A stretch of DNA of 64,000 nucleotides from Ruminiclostridium papyrosolvens C7 (GCF_000421965.1 NZ_ATAY01000024.1:1-64000), one strand, 5' to 3'. Shown: positions 8,986 through 17,996, counted from the first letter of the stretch. The notes: generated by a model from the letters alone, not told the origin. Program-made: numbers and translations.

Positions 8986-10680
8986 TTATTGGTTAGTAGT
9001 CTGTGTAATTGTTGCTGCGCCGGAGCTTACATCAAAGAAATATGAACCGCTTCCTTTGTATGAAAGGACCTTTATCTTGTATGTTCCTGCAGTAGTTGGT
9101 GTGTAACTTATTGTTTCCTGTCTGGTTGCTGTTTCTGAAGATGCAACCTCTGTTCCGCTAGGATTGTATAGATATACGTCAAAATCCTGAGAGGATGACC
9201 AGTTGGGGTGAATAAATGTTATAGCTATAGGATATGTAGTGTTAGGTACGGAGATTGTATATTCATCATAACTGTTGGTTTTTGCTAATGATTCTGCTTT
9301 ATATATATGGTTTGGAACGGCAGGTCCGGTACCTGTAAAATTACCAGCTTTCTTCACCGCTTCATAACCGTCCAGTCTTCCAAAACCATAATCCAAATCC
9401 TGCCCGGCAGGACCCCAATCCTGAGCTGTGCTTGTTATTATATTTACAACCTGTGCTGCTGTAAGACTTGGGTTTGCATCAAGAATCAATGCTGCTGTTC
9501 CTGATGTGAAAGGTGTTGCCATGCTTGTTCCGCTGTATGCTATGTATTTATTGGTTGAATTTGCCTGTACAGCTGTTATCTGATAACCTGGAGCAGCTAT
9601 ATCAGGTTTAACTCTGCCGTCAGCTGTCAGACCTCTGCTTGAAAAATCTGCGAGGAAGAAACCTTTTTCTCCCACATCTGCAAAGGCACCGACAGTCAAA
9701 GCTTTTGATGCTGCTCCAGGAGAACCTATAGTTGCCTTTCCCGGTCCTGCATTACCTGCTGCGACTACAGGTACAATTCCTGCGTTAAAAGCGTTATTAA
9801 TTGCTACAGATGTAGAATCGGTTCCATCTGAACTTGCATCAGTACCAAGGCTCAGACTTATAATTTTAATATTGTATGTATTTTTGTTTGTTACAGCCCA
9901 ATCTATTGCAGCTGTGACGTTGCTCATAGTACCGCTGCCAGCTGAATCCAGAACTTTCAAACCAATGAGGGACGCACCCGGTGCAACTCCCTTATAGCTT
10001 GAATTACCCTCTCCTGTACCTGCAATAATACCTGAGACATGGGAGCCATGACCATTATCATCATAAGGTGTTGTTTTATTGTTAACCCAGTCCTTCCATG
10101 CTATTACCTTACCGCCGTCAAGGTCCACATGGCTTGCGTCAATACCTGTGTCAATAACTGCAACTACAACATCACTGGTACTATATGTTGTAGGAGCATT
10201 ATCGCCATCACCGTTTACATTAAAATCAGATTTGGCCTGAGTTACTCCAAAGGAGCTCGATGCAGTGTTCAAAGTAGCATGAACAGGTGCATCATACTCA
10301 ACCTGCTGAATCAAATCAGATTTTTCAAGCTGGCTTATTTGCTTTTTTGTTAAGTTTAAAGCAACACCGGGAATAATATCAAATTTGTGCTTTAGCTTAG
10401 GATTACCCAAGAGCTTTTCAATTGATGAAAATTCAGTATCAGAGAGCTTTTTGTTAAATAACACTGTAACCGGTATTTCATCATTGTCAGAGGATTCATC
10501 AATTTTCTCTTTAAGATTTACAAATAATTTGCTGTTGGGGCTTTTGGTAAGTTTAAATGCTGGACTTTCGGATTTTGCTTCTTCGTTTAAAGGTTTAGCA
10601 AAAGTAAGTGTTTGCGTACCTACAATTGTAAACACCAATGTTAAAATAAAAAATAGCTTTACTAATTTACTTTTTCTCAT
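8986..10680 (-). CDS. Secreted subtilisin-like serine protease (S8) with a pre-peptidase C-terminal domain
   Basis: The 564-residue preproenzyme has a signal peptide (MRKSKLVKLFFILTL..., cut near TFA), an inhibitor I9-like propeptide (about 60-135) and a subtilisin catalytic domain. The triad is visible: Asp177 in AVIDTGID, His211 in GHGSHVSG and Ser386 in GTSMATP. The oxyanion Asn lies in VVAAGNAGPG. A C-terminal beta-sandwich of the PPC type (about 470-555, DFDVYLYNPSG) may bind substrate or be removed on maturation. The ATG at 10680 is preferred because GAGGGGAGAG lies 6 nt upstream; a TTG at 10698 would put that site inside the gene. It is likely an extracellular or wall-associated scavenging protease, and converges on the GH18/SLH gene. 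Confidence 0.95.
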   Translation of the reverse strand: MRKSKLVKLFFILTLVFTIVGTQTLTFAKPLNEEAKSESPAFKLTKSPNSKLFVNLKEKIDESSDNDEIPVTVLFNKKLSDTEFSSIEKLLGNPKLKHKFDIIPGVALNLTKKQISQLEKSDLIQQVEYDAPVHATLNTASSSFGVTQAKSDFNVNGDGDNAPTTYSTSDVVVAVIDTGIDASHVDLDGGKVIAWKDWVNNKTTPYDDNGHGSHVSGIIAGTGEGNSSYKGVAPGASLIGLKVLDSAGSGTMSNVTAAIDWAVTNKNTYNIKIISLSLGTDASSDGTDSTSVAINNAFNAGIVPVVAAGNAGPGKATIGSPGAASKALTVGAFADVGEKGFFLADFSSRGLTADGRVKPDIAAPGYQITAVQANSTNKYIAYSGTSMATPFTSGTAALILDANPSLTAAQVVNIITSTAQDWGPAGQDLDYGFGRLDGYEAVKKAGNFTGTGPAVPNHIYKAESLAKTNSYDEYTISVPNTTYPIAITFIHPNWSSSQDFDVYLYNPSGTEVASSETATRQETISYTPTTAGTYKIKVLSYKGSGSYFFDVSSGAATITQTTNQ

Positions 10681-11100
10681 ATATGTCTCTCCCCTCAATT
10701 TTGCTATAGTTATTTAATTTACCGTGCCACAAATTTACATAATTTGACCCTTAATTAATTTGACGACATAACTATTAAAACTGCACAATTGTATGCTAAA
10801 CCAACCAATGGCACGGCTGCCTTGGAACTCTTATGCAATAATACATACTTGCATTCTTGCATCATACGTATAAAACTGGCATAGTGTGAATTTTTATTAC
10901 TTACAGATACTTCACGTTTATGCTTTGCACAACGTTGTGTAAAGATATTTTCTGACCACTCAGAATAACCCTATAGAGTAAATGAATAAAGCATGCTTCC
11001 TTATTCACTTTAAAATAATATACCACTTCCAATATATGGATGTCAATATATTTTTTCAAATTTCTGGAATTTTTTATAAAGAAATGGAATTTTGGTTATA
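10681..11100 (-). other. Intergenic region with a structured leader for the subtilase gene
   Basis: About 420 bp without a credible gene. Two mutually exclusive pairings are visible near the subtilase side. One is a local hairpin at 10805-10825 (CCAA and GGCA arms, CGGC loop, one bulged base). The other is a long-range helix of CCGTGCCA (10722-10729) with TGGCACGG (10809-10816). Both use bases 10809-10813, so they could act as alternative leader folds. No known riboswitch consensus was recognised. A palindrome at 10924-10943 is listed separately. Confidence 0.35.
10924..10943. promoter_or_regulatory. Palindromic operator-like site
   Basis: The site TTTGCACAACGTTGTGTAAA is a 20-bp palindrome with one mismatched pair, about 245 bp upstream of the subtilase start and downstream of the azoreductase gene. 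It has the size and symmetry of a dimeric repressor site. The cognate regulator is unknown. Confidence 0.35.
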
Positions 11101-11131
11101 ACAAAAACAGGGATTCATAAAATCCCTGTTC
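11101..11131 (-). terminator. Intrinsic terminator after the azoreductase gene
   Basis: A perfect 10-bp stem (AACAGGGATT at 11106-11115, AATCCCTGTT at 11121-11130) is followed on the minus strand by TTTTTG, about 35 nt beyond the azoreductase stop. Confidence 0.85.
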
Positions 11132-11165
11132 TAAAAAGAAATATTTAGTAATATTATGATAGGAC

Positions 11166-11807
11166 TTATATTTGATCAACCATAGTTTCAATCCTTGAAG
11201 CTGCCTTCTCGATTGCTTCCTGTCGCTCAAGTTCTGTAGTTCCTGTTCCGTCCACCAACAGTTCTTCAAACTTGCTTATACCTAAAAACCTCATAATATC
11301 GTGTACATAATTCAAACCCTTATTTAAAGCGGGTCTGATAATCCATGGTATATTTGCTCCTGACGACTGTACATATATAAAAGTACGCTCTTTATCATTT
11401 AACAAACCATAAGGCTTATTTTCATCAAAAGCAATTGTTTTACCGGACTGGACAACACAATCAATGTATTCCTTTATGGGAGCAGGAAAAGACAAACTCC
11501 ACATAGGAGATGCAATTACGTAAATGTCTGCATCTCTGAACTGATCACACAGCTTTATTATCTGGTTTACTTCATTCTGTTCATCTTGAGGCAGTTTTGC
11601 CAAAGCCTCCGAATTTACAATAGCACTCCTGCTTTCAAAGTAACTGTATTTTAACTGTGGTATATGCTCTTTGTACAAATCTACTTCTTCAAGAACCATA
11701 CTTGGGTGTTTTTCAAGTATGCTGTTAATGAGCTTTCTTGCAACTGTTTTTGAAGAAGACATCTCTTCCGGTTTTGTATTAACACTAATATATAGCAGCT
11801 TTTTCAT
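11166..11807 (-). CDS. azoR: FMN-dependent NADH:quinone oxidoreductase / azoreductase
   Basis: A 213-residue flavodoxin-fold enzyme of the AzoR (formerly AcpD) family, which reduces quinones or azo compounds with NADH through FMN. The N-terminal strand and phosphate loop (LLYISVNTKPEEMSSSK), the ASPMWSLSFPAPIKEYID segment that contacts FMN, and YVQSSGANIPW are characteristic. GGGGGGA lies 6 nt before the ATG. It follows the ABC exporter-SDR operon after a 78-nt gap and may be co-transcribed or use its own promoter. A role in coping with electrophilic or quinone-like compounds would suit the neighbouring exporter, but that is inference. Confidence 0.9.
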   Translation of the reverse strand: MKKLLYISVNTKPEEMSSSKTVARKLINSILEKHPSMVLEEVDLYKEHIPQLKYSYFESRSAIVNSEALAKLPQDEQNEVNQIIKLCDQFRDADIYVIASPMWSLSFPAPIKEYIDCVVQSGKTIAFDENKPYGLLNDKERTFIYVQSSGANIPWIIRPALNKGLNYVHDIMRFLGISKFEELLVDGTGTTELERQEAIEKAASRIETMVDQI

Positions 11808-11885
11808 AAATATCCCCCCGAAGATTTTTTTGATATTTATAATATTTGCATATAAAAAGTAAATATACTAAAAAATATAAAAGTG

Positions 11886-12674
11886 CTATATCAGCTTTCT
11901 CTTTTTAAAAGGTACACATAAAAATCTTGCAAAAGATTTTCTAGTAGTCAGCCACTCAATATGAGAATCATTTTTTGTATCTGAAAGCATTTTAGGTATA
12001 AAAAATTTTGCAACTGTTTCCGGTTTATCTCCCAAAGTGTTAAAAATAAATTTGAATTTGCTATCGTTTAACACGGGAGAATTTTCTCCATCAGGAGTTT
12101 TAGTCATAAAATCGGTAAGCATCATACCCGGAGACAGCCTTCCTGCTTTAACGGGAGTATCCTCCAGTTCCTTTGCCAGTGCACGGGTGAAATATGTCAG
12201 AGCTCTTTTGGATGTACCATAGAGAATAGTTTTGACTTGAATCATGTCATTTGAACCAAGGCCCTCCATATTATAAATCCTTCCTCCGCCCTGTGTCAGC
12301 ATATTTTTTGCCGCAACCTGTGAGCCGTACACCATTCCTTTAATGTTTGTATCAATGAGTTTATCTACATAAGGTGCTTCTGTGTTATAAATAAATTCAT
12401 GGGGACAATTCTGCCCTGCGTTATTTATCCAAATATCAATCCTGCCCCACTTTTGTGCAGATTGGATCCAAAGATTCTCTACATCACTTATACTATGAAC
12501 ATTACATGGTACATAAATGTATCTGTCTTTAAATTCTTTTAGCTCATTTGACATTGCCTCAGGAATAGTCTCGCCTCTCCCAGAAATAGTAACGTTGCAC
12601 CCTGACTTCATAAATTCAATTGCCATACAACGTCCTATACCTCTGGTACTCCCTGTTATAATAATGTTTTTCAT
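11886..12674 (-). CDS. SDR-family oxidoreductase, NYC1-like subgroup
   Basis: A 262-residue classical short-chain dehydrogenase. The NAD(P)-binding motif TGSTRGIG is at residues 7-14, NNAG at about 84-87, and the catalytic Tyr/Lys lie in YGTSKRAL. The segment before the catalytic Tyr (YNMEGLGSND) resembles the NYC1/NOL (chlorophyll b reductase-like) subgroup more than fatty-acid reductases, but the substrate here is unknown. The ATG abuts the TGA of the upstream ABC exporter gene, and GGAGGTG lies 8 nt upstream inside that gene, so translation is coupled. It is probably a detoxification or tailoring enzyme sharing regulation with the exporter (inference). Confidence 0.85.
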   Translation of the reverse strand: MKNIIITGSTRGIGRCMAIEFMKSGCNVTISGRGETIPEAMSNELKEFKDRYIYVPCNVHSISDVENLWIQSAQKWGRIDIWINNAGQNCPHEFIYNTEAPYVDKLIDTNIKGMVYGSQVAAKNMLTQGGGRIYNMEGLGSNDMIQVKTILYGTSKRALTYFTRALAKELEDTPVKAGRLSPGMMLTDFMTKTPDGENSPVLNDSKFKFIFNTLGDKPETVAKFFIPKMLSDTKNDSHIEWLTTRKSFARFLCVPFKKRKLI

Positions 12675-14543
12675 TCAGCATACACCTCCATTACAATTTT
12701 CGCCAAGTCCCATCTGATTTATTACCATTTTATAGTAAATACCTTTTCTATCCATAAGCTCTAAATGAGTTCCATGTTCCAGAATACAGCCATTCCCTAT
12801 AACAAAAATCTTGTCAGCATCACGTATTGTTGAGAGTCTGTGAGCAATCAAAAAGCTTGTGTGGTTTGTCATAAGCTTAAGTAAAGCCAGTTGAATTTCT
12901 TTTTCTGTCTTAGTATCAACACTGCTTGTAGCTTCATCCAGAATAAGTATTGGAGCATTACATAAAACAGCTCTTGCTATTGCAATCAACTGCCGCTGTC
13001 CCTGGCTTAGATTATCGGAGCTTCCCGTAATATGTGTATTATACTTTTTGGGGAGCCTTGAAATAAACTCGTGGGCATGAGCCATTTTTGAAGCTTCCAT
13101 AACTTCCTCATCTGTTGCTTCAGGTTTTGAATACCTTATATTGTCCATTATCGTACCCGTAAAAAGACAAGTATCCTGCAATACCACCGAAAAGCAACTT
13201 CTCAGATCTCTTCTTGAAATATCGGTAATATTGGTATCATCTATTAATATTTCCCCCTCATTGGTCTCATAAAATCTGGTTAGTAGGTTTACAATAGTAG
13301 TTTTTCCGGCTCCTGTCTCACCAACTAGTGCCACAACTTCTCCCGGTTGAACCTGAAAACTGATGTTATTGAGAACTTTTCGTGCCGCATTATATGCAAA
13401 GGACACATGTGTGAACTCAACTTTACCTTTAATATCAGAAAAGTCCTTTATATTCTTTTTGTCAGCTGCCTCCTCATCTTCATCCAGAATTTCAAAGACT
13501 CTTTCAGCTCCCGCCAAAGCTGACTGAATAGTGTTAAACATTCCTGCAATATTGTTCAAAGGCATACCGAATTGCTTTGAATACGTGAGAAAGCTGACTA
13601 CAACACCGACAGTCAGTATTTTGTTTACTGTCAGCACTCCACCTGCACAGGCAATAAAAGTAAAGCTCAAATTGTTAATGACATTCATAAAGGGCATAAG
13701 GAAACCCGCCCAAATCTGAGCCTTGGTGGAATATTCGCAAAGTTTGCCATTAACCTCTTTAAACTCCTCCAGAACCTTCTGCTGACGGTTAAAGGATTTA
13801 ACCATCTTTAGTCCAACAATGTTTTCTTCAATTACACCGTTAAGCACCCCAAGCATATTCTGCTGACTTTTAAAGTATATTCGGCTGTGCTGGGCTATTG
13901 TTTTTGTAAGTATAAAAACAAGTGGTATGGTTATTAGTGCAACAAGGGTTAAAACAGGGCTTAAATACAGCATCATTATAAACGAACCTGTTATTGAAAA
14001 AATGCTGGATATAAGCTGAGTAGTTGTCTGAGCTACAGTGCTGCTGATATTGTCAACATCGTTTGTTATTCTGCTCATAGTATCCCCGTGGGCTCTGGTA
14101 TCATAAAAGTTCAAAGGAATCCTCTGGAGCTTTGAAAAGAAGTCTGTCCTTATGCTTTTTACAAGATTTTGAGTAACCCTTGCCATAAGAATACCATTTG
14201 ACGTATCTATTATCCAACTCACAAGATAGCAGGCAATAAGTGCTGTAAGTATTATAGTTAATATATTTTTATCTACAGTTCCTGTTTTAATATTAAATGT
14301 ATTTATTGCTTGTCCAATTAAAAAAGGTGTGATAAGTGACACCGAGGCTGAAATAATAGTAAGTACGGCTGCCACTAGCAGAGAACCTTTCCATTTGCCA
14401 AACATACTAATAAGCCTTATCATTGTACCTTTACTGTTTTTCGGCTTAGCCATAGGTTGAAATCTCTGATGAGGCGGCCCTCCCATTCTGCTCCCCAAGC
14501 CCGGCATATTTCCTATGTTTCCGGGTTTATTTGCACCCGCCAT
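12675..14543 (-). CDS. Heterodimeric ABC exporter subunit with a catalytic NBD
   Basis: A 622-residue half-transporter with six transmembrane helices (about 55-345) and a C-terminal ATPase. Walker A is GETGAGKTT, the signature is LSQGQRQ, Walker B is LILDEATSSVD with the catalytic Glu present, and the switch is IAHRLST with His present. The Gly/Pro-rich N-terminal tail (NMPGLGSRMGGPPHQR) is common in this group. The ATG at 14543 overlaps the upstream stop as TAATG, with GGAGG 9 nt before it; the in-frame ATG at 14594 lies inside the preceding gene. With the next subunit it forms an asymmetric exporter of the BmrCD/TM287-288 kind, likely exporting drugs or lipid-like compounds. Confidence 0.93.
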   Translation of the reverse strand: MAGANKPGNIGNMPGLGSRMGGPPHQRFQPMAKPKNSKGTMIRLISMFGKWKGSLLVAAVLTIISASVSLITPFLIGQAINTFNIKTGTVDKNILTIILTALIACYLVSWIIDTSNGILMARVTQNLVKSIRTDFFSKLQRIPLNFYDTRAHGDTMSRITNDVDNISSTVAQTTTQLISSIFSITGSFIMMLYLSPVLTLVALITIPLVFILTKTIAQHSRIYFKSQQNMLGVLNGVIEENIVGLKMVKSFNRQQKVLEEFKEVNGKLCEYSTKAQIWAGFLMPFMNVINNLSFTFIACAGGVLTVNKILTVGVVVSFLTYSKQFGMPLNNIAGMFNTIQSALAGAERVFEILDEDEEAADKKNIKDFSDIKGKVEFTHVSFAYNAARKVLNNISFQVQPGEVVALVGETGAGKTTIVNLLTRFYETNEGEILIDDTNITDISRRDLRSCFSVVLQDTCLFTGTIMDNIRYSKPEATDEEVMEASKMAHAHEFISRLPKKYNTHITGSSDNLSQGQRQLIAIARAVLCNAPILILDEATSSVDTKTEKEIQLALLKLMTNHTSFLIAHRLSTIRDADKIFVIGNGCILEHGTHLELMDRKGIYYKMVINQMGLGENCNGGVC

Positions 14544-16261
14544 TATAAGTCGCCTCCAATCTGGGAATCGTAAATTTCCCTGTAGGTCTTGCAAGAACTC
14601 AATAAATCCTTGTGACTTCCAAAACCTGAATTTATCCCGTTGTCCATAACAAGGATTTTGTCAGCAGTCATTGCAGTACCGATTCTTTGAGTTATCATAA
14701 TAATGGTTTTCTTATTCTCAGTGCTGCGTAAAGCTCGTCTTACCTTTGCCTCGGTAACAGCGTCAAGGGCACTGGTACAATCGTCCAGTATCATTATGGG
14801 GGATTCCTTTGCAAGTGCTCTTGCAATTGAAAGTCTTTGCTTCTGTCCTCCGGAAAGATTAACACCGTTCTGCCCAAGTATACTGTCATATCCCTCGGAC
14901 ATTTTTTGTATAAACTCGTCTGCCTGCGCTTGTTTTGCAGCCTTTAGCACCTTCTCACTATTTGTTTCCTGCATCCCCCATGCTATATTATCAAAAACTT
15001 TACCTGTGAAAAGCATACTTTTCTGAGGTGCCAGTGCAATATTATTTCTTACATAATTTGTATCAAGCTCTTTTATATCTTTACCATTAATATAAATACT
15101 TCCTTCCTGTACATCATAAAAATGAAGGCATAGCCATGCGATAGTTGATTTTCCCGAGCCTGTGGGGCCTATAACTGCAAGGGTCTCACCATCATTTACA
15201 CTGAAAGACAGGTTTTTCAGGGCAGGAAGGCCGCTCCCGCCAGGATATGCAAAGGTAACGTTTTTAAACTCCAGACTGCCTTCACTGAAAACTGCCTGGT
15301 TATCGAAACCGGAAAAGTCTTCTTCACTTTCTAATATCTCTACAACCCTTTCAGTTGAAGCCTTTGTCCTTATAAAAGTATTGAAAATATTCGTTATCAT
15401 AATCAATGAAGTTAATATCTGCATCATATAGTTTATAAAGGCTGCAACCTTTCCGACCTCTATATATCCTTTACCGAACAAAATGCTGCCCAGATAAATT
15501 ATCAATGCAATGCCCGTGCTGATTGTCAATGACATGAGGGGAGAAAAATATGAAACTACCAATTGGGAGGAAACACTCTTTTGAAATAAGTCTGTATTGA
15601 CTGCATCAAACTTTTTTTCTTCGTCGTTAAAACGTCCAAAAGCCTTCACCAGCCTTATTCCAAGGAGATATTCCTGTACTGTGGTATTTAACCTGTCTAT
15701 TGCAGATTGGACTTTTGCAAAACGAGAATAGCTCATTTTCATACTGATTATAATAAGAATTGCAATTATGGTTATAGCACAAAACAGAACAGTACTCATG
15801 AACGGACTGAGAATAACAGCGAGTATTATACTGCCTATACATGTCAAGGGTGCTTTAAAGAAAATTCTCATCATACCGTTAACAAACTGCATAATCTGAT
15901 TGGTATCATTTGTCATCCTTGTAATAAGGGAACCGCTTTCTATTTTATCAACACTTTCTTCCGAAAACTTCATTATTTTTGAAAACACGTCGTAACGCAG
16001 GTCAGCTCCAAATCTTTGTGAAACCTTGCTGGCAAGTATATTTCGGGTAGCCGCAAAACCAGCACCGCAAATGGTTATGATAAGCATTATCATTCCAAGC
16101 TTCAAAACCGAGTCCACCCTGCTGTTTTTAATTCCGTTATCTATTATACGTGACATAATAGCCGGCTGAAGTAAATCACAAAGTGCCTCAAAAAAAACAC
16201 AGCTCACAGCTGTCAAAAACATAAACCTGTACTTTTTAAAATACTTTCGGTAAATATTCAT
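14543..16261 (-). CDS. Heterodimeric ABC exporter subunit with a degenerate NBD
   Basis: A 572-residue half-transporter, six transmembrane helices then an ATPase domain. Walker A is GPTGSGKST and the signature is a canonical LSGGQKQR. Walker B reads MILDDCTSALD (Asp instead of the catalytic Glu) and the switch reads MITQRIG (Gln instead of His). This is the expected non-hydrolysing partner of a heterodimeric exporter: its degenerate motifs pair with the LSQGQ signature of the next subunit, and its intact LSGGQ completes the partner's catalytic site. AGGAGG lies 7 nt before the ATG. It is the first gene of an exporter-exporter-SDR operon preceded by tandem palindromes. Confidence 0.93.
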   Translation of the reverse strand: MNIYRKYFKKYRFMFLTAVSCVFFEALCDLLQPAIMSRIIDNGIKNSRVDSVLKLGMIMLIITICGAGFAATRNILASKVSQRFGADLRYDVFSKIMKFSEESVDKIESGSLITRMTNDTNQIMQFVNGMMRIFFKAPLTCIGSIILAVILSPFMSTVLFCAITIIAILIIISMKMSYSRFAKVQSAIDRLNTTVQEYLLGIRLVKAFGRFNDEEKKFDAVNTDLFQKSVSSQLVVSYFSPLMSLTISTGIALIIYLGSILFGKGYIEVGKVAAFINYMMQILTSLIMITNIFNTFIRTKASTERVVEILESEEDFSGFDNQAVFSEGSLEFKNVTFAYPGGSGLPALKNLSFSVNDGETLAVIGPTGSGKSTIAWLCLHFYDVQEGSIYINGKDIKELDTNYVRNNIALAPQKSMLFTGKVFDNIAWGMQETNSEKVLKAAKQAQADEFIQKMSEGYDSILGQNGVNLSGGQKQRLSIARALAKESPIMILDDCTSALDAVTEAKVRRALRSTENKKTIIMITQRIGTAMTADKILVMDNGINSGFGSHKDLLSSCKTYREIYDSQIGGDL

Positions 16262-16302
16262 AACCTACCTCCTGAAAGGCATTCAAACAAAATAAGCGAA
16301 TA

Positions 16303-16331
16303 GTTAGTACCCTAATTGTTAGAACCCTAAC
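16303..16331 (-). promoter_or_regulatory. Tandem operator-like palindromes upstream of the ABC exporter
   Basis: Two copies of the pattern GTTAGnACCCTAA start 15 bp apart (16303 and 16318). Each is an imperfect palindrome with TTAG/CTAA ends. They sit 41-70 bp before the exporter start, where a MarR- or TetR-type repressor would bind. No such regulator gene is adjacent. Confidence 0.5.
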
Positions 16332-16453
16332 ATATTATATTAAATCCGTTCTGGTATGTCAATTATATGAAGCCCTATGAAAAAACAGATGTCATATTCC
16401 AGTTTTTGCCACCATAGATTTAATAGTGCAATAATAAGAAAGGTTGTGACATT

Positions 16454-16999
16454 ATGAAAAAGCAAAGGTTTACTCATCCTGAAAAATGGATTTTAATTGG
16501 TATCCCGTTTGTATTCATAGTAGGTTCTATTTTTCACTTTTTGTATGATTGGTCAGGGCAAAAGGCTTTAGTAGGGTTGATTTCCCCGGTAAATGAAAGT
16601 GTGTGGGAACATGCAAAGCTGCTGCTGATCCCTACTATACTATGGTGGTTAGTTTATTATATTGCAAAACAAAAGAAATACGGAATAGATGCTAATCTAT
16701 GGTTTACAGGATTATTAGTCTCCATTGTTTCTTCCATACTTTCAATGATGCTTTTTTACTACTTTTACACCCAGGCATTTGGAACACAATCACTTTATGT
16801 AGACATATTTATCTTTTTGCTGGCAAGTATCATCGGTCAGTGTCTGGGGCTTCATTTTTACAGATTTTCAGAGGGTTTGGGTGCAGGGTTTTCAATTTTA
16901 CTTATTGGTCTCATCTGTGTATTATTTGTTTACTGGACTTTTCAGCCACCTCACCTTCCTCTTTTCTTTGACAAAGTTAATGGAAAATACGGAATATAG
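16454..16999 (+). CDS. DUF6512 family membrane protein
   Basis: A 181-residue integral membrane protein with about five hydrophobic segments. The N-terminus (HPEKWILIGIPFVFIVGS) and the block SPVNESVWEHAKLLLIP are the recognisable conserved features of DUF6512, a family of unknown function common in Clostridia. The Glu/His pair in the NESVWEH motif faces a predicted membrane boundary. The gene starts behind AGAAAGG and is followed by its own terminator, so it is a single transcription unit diverging from the ABC exporter operon. Confidence 0.8.
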   Translation: MKKQRFTHPEKWILIGIPFVFIVGSIFHFLYDWSGQKALVGLISPVNESVWEHAKLLLIPTILWWLVYYIAKQKKYGIDANLWFTGLLVSIVSSILSMMLFYYFYTQAFGTQSLYVDIFIFLLASIIGQCLGLHFYRFSEGLGAGFSILLIGLICVLFVYWTFQPPHLPLFFDKVNGKYGI

Positions 17000-17017
17000 A
17001 GCATCTCTTATGGGAAT

Positions 17018-17056
17018 AAAAGTGCTTGAACTATTTTCAGTTCAGGCACTTTTTAT
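17018..17056 (+). terminator. Intrinsic terminator after the DUF6512 gene
   Basis: The stem AAAAGTGCTTGAAC (17018-17031) pairs with GTTCAGGCACTTTT (17040-17053), with one G-T pair, and runs into a T tract. Confidence 0.85.
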
Positions 17057-17079
17057 TGAAATTCAGATATTTCAGCACC

Positions 17080-17108
17080 TTTCCATTAAACTGTAAATTT
17101 GATATAAT
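17080..17108 (+). promoter_or_regulatory. Putative promoter of the nucleosidase/SPL-like/SDR operon
   Basis: A perfect TATAAT (17103-17108) lies 17 nt after a weak TTTCCA, 48 nt upstream of the operon's first start codon. Confidence 0.45.
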
Positions 17109-17156
17109 TTCCTTTATACTCATATTGAGCGATAACATAATAACGGGAGAATGCGT

Positions 17157-17996
17157 ATGATATTTATTGTGACGGCACTAATGCTGGAAGCTGCCCCTAT
17201 TATTGATTATTTCAAACTAAAAAAAGATATGTCAATACATCCCTACTCGGTCTACAAAGGTTCGGATATTGCTGTTATTGTAAGTGGTGTAGGGAAGCTG
17301 AAAAGTGCCATGGCATCAGTTTATTTATATAACGTGTACGGTACCGGGAAAAACGACATTTTAATAAATATCGGCTTTTGCGGTACAAACAGCCAAAGCT
17401 TTGATGCAGGAAGCCTACTTGTTGTAAACAAGGTTACCGACACGGATACAGGAAGAGACTATTATCCTGATGTATTTTTCGGTGACGGAATTCCCCAGAT
17501 ACCTGTTCAATGCTATCCAAAGGTTGTAAAAGCAACAGATTTAACTGAGCAAAAGGAAATATTCTGCGACATGGAATCTGTCGGTATCATGGAGGCTTCC
17601 AAAAAGTTTTTCTTTGCCCATAACGTCCGTGTACTTAAAATAATATCAGATTACCTGAAACCTCATAACCTGGACAAGGCAAAACTTAAAGGCTATATTG
17701 AAATGAACATGCCTATCCTCGATAATATAATAAAAGAAATGAGATGTTTGAATAAAGGTTTTAGTGAATTTCCTCCACAGGAAGAAAAGGATTCAATAGA
17801 AGCACTGTGCTTAAGCCTGCGATTTACCCAAGCAATGAAGCTGATTCTGTCCAAAGAAGTTAAAAGAGCCAAAATAAACGGTCTGGAGCCATTACCCTTA
17901 TTTAAGCAATTCAATGGAATAAAGGCCAACTCTAAAGAGGAAGGAAAGAAATATTTTGAGGACATTATTACAAAAATCAGGCAAAAATCTGTTTAA
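17157..17996 (+). CDS. MTA/SAH-nucleosidase-like protein with a C-terminal extension
   Basis: A 279-residue protein whose first ~200 residues follow the nucleoside phosphorylase/5'-methylthioadenosine nucleosidase fold. The start is MIFIVTALMLEAAPII, with Glu11 at the position of the catalytic-site Glu of MTAN. INIGFCG follows, then the ribose-binding DMES (Met139-Glu140) and IISD with the catalytic Asp165. Active-site residues for purine nucleoside cleavage therefore look intact. About 80 extra C-terminal residues (from FSEFPPQEEKD) are helical and unassigned. The ATG at 17157 is chosen because GGGAG lies 7 nt upstream; the ATG at 17151 is too close to it. The gene overlaps the SPL-like gene by 41 nt. 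Removal of 5'-deoxyadenosine made by the radical SAM partner is a plausible role (inference). Confidence 0.75.
   Translation: MIFIVTALMLEAAPIIDYFKLKKDMSIHPYSVYKGSDIAVIVSGVGKLKSAMASVYLYNVYGTGKNDILINIGFCGTNSQSFDAGSLLVVNKVTDTDTGRDYYPDVFFGDGIPQIPVQCYPKVVKATDLTEQKEIFCDMESVGIMEASKKFFFAHNVRVLKIISDYLKPHNLDKAKLKGYIEMNMPILDNIIKEMRCLNKGFSEFPPQEEKDSIEALCLSLRFTQAMKLILSKEVKRAKINGLEPLPLFKQFNGIKANSKEEGKKYFEDIITKIRQKSV

Noticed and set aside
10681..10698. TTG at 10698 as the subtilase start
   Set aside because: It would place the GAGGGGAGAG site inside the gene; the ATG at 10680 has ideal spacing and a standard signal peptide.
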